The notes under the pieces: model-generated | Databases searched by the model: none | What the model was told of the DNA's origin: nothing | The model's input: only the letters and a program-made list of their open reading frames with translations | In this document: positions 3,782 to 6,816 of the stretch, piece by piece | Layout: every line of letters starts with the position of its first letter | Numbering within the stretch: the first letter of the stretch is position 1 | Origin: Desulfofustis sp. | GTDB lineage: Bacteria > Desulfobacterota > Desulfobulbia > Desulfobulbales > Desulfocapsaceae | Assembly (NCBI GenBank): GCA_029287755.1 | Contig: JARFQM010000009.1 | Span: 1-6,816, forward strand | Length of the DNA: 6,816 bases | Direction of reading: 5' to 3' | Program-made: the position numbers and the translations under genes

Positions 3782-6172
3782 TTATTGACGGGCAGGCAGC
3801 CCCAGACTGAGGATCGCCGCCAGAGCATAACAGGCTGCCGCCGTCCAGCCGACAGCCCCGAACCCCCAGTGCATTGCCAGCAGCGGCGCCAGCAGGGTGG
3901 CCACTACCGAGGTAAACCCGTTTACGCTCCAGGCCCATGGTATCAATTTGGCGTGCGCCCGGCCAAGGCGTTTCAGGCCGAGTGGAAACATCATTCCCAT
4001 CAGCAGGGCGAGCGGACTGGTAATCAGCATCACGATTGTCAGGCGGAGGAATAGAACCAGCCCTTCGGTGATGGAAAGCAAGGTGTCGAGCTGCATCAGA
4101 TAGACGATGGCGAGTGCAGCAACGGCGAAGCCGATAAGGCAATGACTGGAGGCCAGCGGCTCACTAATGCTTGAACTGGCTATACTGCCCAGCCCCCCAA
4201 AAAAAAGGAATCCGGAAAGAACCGCAGCCGCGGCGTAGACGGGGTGGCCCAAATATATTTCCAGGCGCTGCAGCAGGCCCATCTCAAGGAACATGAACCC
4301 AAAACCGATGGCGGAGAAAAAGGTGATGACCAGCAACTGCTCGGTTTTTCCCCCTGGAATACCAAGCACAGGTATCATCGGTACGATTATCAAGGTAAAG
4401 GCAAGAATCAACGCCTGAACAGCGGCGGCAACAAGCAGCAGTTTGCCGATCTCCGCATAGGAACGGCTGCGCCTGCCCAATTGCGTGGCAAGAGTACCCA
4501 TATCGAGGCGACTGAAATGATGGAAAAAAGGCCTGTCGTCGACTGGGCTTGTCAGGTCATAAATATATCGCGAAACAAAACTGCTTTTCTGCGAGCCCAT
4601 GAGATTCAGGGCGGCCAGATAGTATTGCGGCTCATCCAGGCTATGATAGCGGTTTACCTCGGAAGGCTGCAGATCCGGCAGCCAGACCAGATCGAATCCT
4701 CTGGTCCGGCAAAAAGACCGGATCTTACTGGTCTGCAGGCTGGTTATCTCTGACTTGGCTGCCACCAGCGTTACCGAAGCCCAGCTGCGAATAATGGCGA
4801 CATGGTTCCGGGGATCACGGCCCCGGCTTCTCAGTAGTTCGACAAGCATATTGAGGAGCCGCAGACTTTCGCGCGGCGGCACGTGAGCCTGGGTGGTAAC
4901 ACTCAGGACCCCGGTTTCCTCCAGACGGTCAAAGCATGTTTTAAAGGTATCAAGGCTAAGAAGCGGGGAAGTGGTTGCCGCCTTCAATCCCCCAAGGTCT
5001 GAGCCAACCACAGGCAGATCTATAAGGGAGTACCTATGCTCGTGGTTGTAGAGAAAACCTCTGAGCGTCGCAGTGAAGAGTGACACTTCCGGCCGTTTGT
5101 AAAGGTGGCCGAGATGGGAAGCCAGGTCGACGGTTTTAAGCCTGGACAGAGAACTGTTGTCGGCCAGGGCGGTGATAAGATCAGCTCCGTGGTAGAGCGC
5201 CAGACTTATCTGGGCGGTGCCGGCTTCGGGGCCGATCAGTACCCGGGATGGTTCAGCCTGCAGCTGGTAGGCGAGCGCCATGGTGGTGTTGTCCAGAAAA
5301 GCGAAACCTTCGTTCCCGGTGCTATGGTAGAGACTACCGATAATTTGGCCATCGAGGGTAACCAGGAGTTGGTCGGGCAGCGGCTCGGTGTTGTTTAATG
5401 ACAGGCCTGGACCACCATGAAAGGCCGGGGCCTGCACAATATTTACGAGACCCTGGGGGCCGGATCGGCTGGCGACAATTTCACTTCCGGGCATGGCCAT
5501 CAATTGGGGAAGATCCTTGTCGGCCGATATTTCTGTCGACCGGGGCAGCTGCCAGATCATTAACGCCAGCAGGAGGCCTGCGCAGAATCCGCCTGCCGTT
5601 CTCATTGTGCCTCTGGCACATGAGAGTGCCGCGGCAAAGACCAGAACGGCACAGCCGAGCATGATCGGGCGCGGCGAAAATATAAAAAGAGCAGGCAGAA
5701 TCACGACTCCGCCTATTCCAGAACCAATAAAACTGGCACCGTAATGCCCCGGCACTTTCCCAGGCTTATCCTGAAGAGCCAAGCCTATGTATGTTCCACA
5801 GAAGATGAACGGCAGGGCGAACACTATTTCAAGTATTCCTAGTTTCCAAAACTGAGCCGGCTGCCACGCCATCTGCAGGAGGTCGGCATTAATTACACCG
5901 CCAAGCAGCAGGGAAAAAGGGATGCTTAGCGCCAGACCAAACAGGGCGATGGAGCCGAGCACTTGGTTGGTGATCCGGGAGAACCGCTGCACCAGGACCA
6001 ATAGTGTTCCACTGGCGCCAAAGCCGAGCAGGGCAATGCTGATTACCAGCCAGGCCAGATGTTCCCAGAAGCGCAGGGCCAATTCGCGCAACAGAGCTAT
6101 TTCGAGGATGATGGCGACCAGGGAAACCAAAAACACAGTCACCCTGACGCGCAACAGCCCGACTGACTTCAT
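3782..6172 (-). CDS. Large membrane protein with a spermidine-synthase/SAM-methyltransferase-like central domain
   Basis: 796 residues in three parts. About seven hydrophobic segments fill residues 12-208 (the first holds the family-like ALLRELALRFWEHLAW). A soluble Rossmann-like domain spans about 225-555. About seven more segments lie at 576-792, with conserved-looking GFMFLEMGLLQRLEIYLGHP and WAWSVNGFTSVVATLLAPLL. The middle resembles the spermidine synthase/SAM-binding fold: VLIGPEAGTAQ (311-321) is where a glycine-rich loop would sit, then LYHGA, LIDLP (383-387), LSLDTF, TGVLSVTTQ and DDRPFFHHF (545-553). The loop is GPEAGT rather than GxGxG, and the usual acidic ribose-binding region reads ALADNSS. 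Substrate binding may therefore be lost or altered. The start is firm: AGGA lies 8 nt upstream inside pcm, and the gap from the pcm stop is 3 nt, so translation is probably coupled. Activity is unproven; spermidine synthesis is not supported. Confidence 0.8.
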   Translation of the reverse strand: MKSVGLLRVRVTVFLVSLVAIILEIALLRELALRFWEHLAWLVISIALLGFGASGTLLVLVQRFSRITNQVLGSIALFGLALSIPFSLLLGGVINADLLQMAWQPAQFWKLGILEIVFALPFIFCGTYIGLALQDKPGKVPGHYGASFIGSGIGGVVILPALFIFSPRPIMLGCAVLVFAAALSCARGTMRTAGGFCAGLLLALMIWQLPRSTEISADKDLPQLMAMPGSEIVASRSGPQGLVNIVQAPAFHGGPGLSLNNTEPLPDQLLVTLDGQIIGSLYHSTGNEGFAFLDNTTMALAYQLQAEPSRVLIGPEAGTAQISLALYHGADLITALADNSSLSRLKTVDLASHLGHLYKRPEVSLFTATLRGFLYNHEHRYSLIDLPVVGSDLGGLKAATTSPLLSLDTFKTCFDRLEETGVLSVTTQAHVPPRESLRLLNMLVELLRSRGRDPRNHVAIIRSWASVTLVAAKSEITSLQTSKIRSFCRTRGFDLVWLPDLQPSEVNRYHSLDEPQYYLAALNLMGSQKSSFVSRYIYDLTSPVDDRPFFHHFSRLDMGTLATQLGRRSRSYAEIGKLLLVAAAVQALILAFTLIIVPMIPVLGIPGGKTEQLLVITFFSAIGFGFMFLEMGLLQRLEIYLGHPVYAAAAVLSGFLFFGGLGSIASSSISEPLASSHCLIGFAVAALAIVYLMQLDTLLSITEGLVLFLRLTIVMLITSPLALLMGMMFPLGLKRLGRAHAKLIPWAWSVNGFTSVVATLLAPLLAMHWGFGAVGWTAAACYALAAILSLGLPARQ

Positions 6173-6175
6173 CGG

Positions 6176-6816
6176 TTATTTCCTGACCAGAGGAACGAAG
6201 CGCACCGCCATCAGATTTCTGCTGGAAATCGATCCATCCTCCTGTTTGGTTACCAGGATCAAATATTGGGTGCCGAATCGCTTGCCGACCGGAATCAGCA
6301 TTCTGCCGCCGACGGCAAGCTGCTCAACCAATGGCGGCGGTATTTCACCGGCGGCACAGGTGACAATGATACCGTCAAAAGGTGCGGCCTCGGGCCAGCC
6401 GTAGTAGCCGTCACCGTGACGCAGACGAATATTGTGATAACCGTTTTTTTTAAGGGTATTAGAAGCTCTTTCCTGCAGCGGTTCGATGATTTCGATGCTG
6501 TAGACCGTGGGGGTGAGCTCAGCCAGCACCGCCGCCTGGTAGCCTGAACCGGTGCCAATCTCGAGCACCTTTGAGCTGGGGCTGAGCCGCAACTGCCGAG
6601 TCATTTCTGCGACGATATATGGTTGGGAGATGGTCTGGCCGTAGCCGATTGGCAGCGGCGTATCCCGGTAGCTGTAACTCCTGTTGTCTTCCGGTACAAA
6701 CTCATGTCTCGGCACCCGCCCCATGGCCTGCAGCACGTCAGGATCTTGCATGCCATAGCTTCTGATAACAGCCAGCATATGCTGCATCGCGTCGCTCAGC
6801 CTGGCACCTGAAAAAT
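6176..6816 (-). CDS. pcm: Protein-L-isoaspartate O-methyltransferase, N-terminus cut by the window edge
   Basis: Transfers a methyl group from SAM to abnormal L-isoaspartyl residues in aged proteins, which starts their repair to normal aspartate; cytoplasmic. Counting from the ATG at 6787, 203 residues are visible. VLQAMGRVPRHEFVP (18-32) is the family's N-terminal signature. PIGYGQTISQPYIVAEM (46-62) holds the conserved substrate-site GQTISQP. VLEIGTGSGYQAAVLAEL (74-91) is SAM motif I, YSIEI (96-100) is the acidic motif, and FDGIIVTCAAGEIPPPL (137-153) is the later methyltransferase core. The frame stays open from 6787 to the window edge, reading FSGARLSDA before MQHML. Family members often begin with a short segment of this kind, such as M-D-F-x-x-A-R, and no ribosome site precedes the ATG at 6787. 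The true start is therefore probably a few codons beyond the window. It forms a tight pair with the next membrane-protein gene. Confidence 0.93.
   Translation of the reverse strand, partial: FSGARLSDAMQHMLAVIRSYGMQDPDVLQAMGRVPRHEFVPEDNRSYSYRDTPLPIGYGQTISQPYIVAEMTRQLRLSPSSKVLEIGTGSGYQAAVLAELTPTVYSIEIIEPLQERASNTLKKNGYHNIRLRHGDGYYGWPEAAPFDGIIVTCAAGEIPPPLVEQLAVGGRMLIPVGKRFGTQYLILVTKQEDGSISSRNLMAVRFVPLVRK
6181..6184 (-). promoter_or_regulatory. Ribosome binding site inside the end of pcm
   Basis: AGGA on the minus strand lies 8 nt before the ATG of the 796-residue membrane protein and within the last codons of pcm. Ribosomes ending pcm at 6178-6176 are only 3 nt from the next start, so the two proteins are likely made from one transcript in linked amounts. 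Confidence 0.5.

Noticed and set aside
3782..6172. Annotating the large membrane protein as a true spermidine synthase
   Set aside because: The glycine loop and the acidic substrate region are degenerate, and two membrane blocks flank the domain. Only a fold-level resemblance is supported.
1..6816. CRISPR array, tRNA, rRNA or transposase
   Set aside because: Reading both strands shows no regularly spaced repeats, no tRNA T-loop pattern in an intergenic gap, no rRNA-like stretch and no transposase-like protein.

Overview
The window reads as a piece of a Gram-negative bacterial chromosome. The closest match I recognise is the deltaproteobacterial type (Desulfuromonadota/Desulfobacterota-like). 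That is an inference from protein style only: a periplasmic lytic transglycosylase with a solute-binding domain, and a large membrane protein with a spermidine-synthase-like core next to pcm. I see no rRNA, tRNA, CRISPR array, insertion sequence or phage gene.

All five recognisable genes lie on the minus strand, so in transcription order the window runs right to left. At the right edge is pcm (protein-L-isoaspartate O-methyltransferase), whose start is probably just outside the window. Three bases after its stop begins a 796-residue membrane protein with a degenerate SAM-binding/aminopropyltransferase-like middle domain; these two form a tight pair. After about 190 bp comes a small zinc-ribbon protein with one C-terminal membrane segment (80 aa). 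After another roughly 240 bp comes an unrecognised single-pass membrane protein (144 aa). A gene-poor, AT-rich stretch of about 920 bp follows (1737-2660). It holds several inverted repeats, a good two-way intrinsic terminator and some doubtful small reading frames. Last is an MltF-type lytic transglycosylase gene (201-1736).

The clearest anomaly is in that last gene. Its reading frame is intact for 511 codons from a well-placed start with a signal peptide, except for one amber codon (TAG) at 1485-1487. The cause is a fresh nonsense mutation, a sequencing error, or amber read-through. The gene-poor stretch next to it is the best place to look for an undescribed RNA or regulatory element.

Base composition differs across the window. 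Sampled 60-bp lines give about 63% GC in pcm (6541-6600), 40% in the transglycosylase gene (841-900), and 29% over 2161-2280. The pcm pair therefore looks compositionally unlike the left half. No clear evidence ties the genes into one pathway: the transglycosylase acts on peptidoglycan, Pcm repairs damaged aspartyl residues in proteins, and the others are unassigned.
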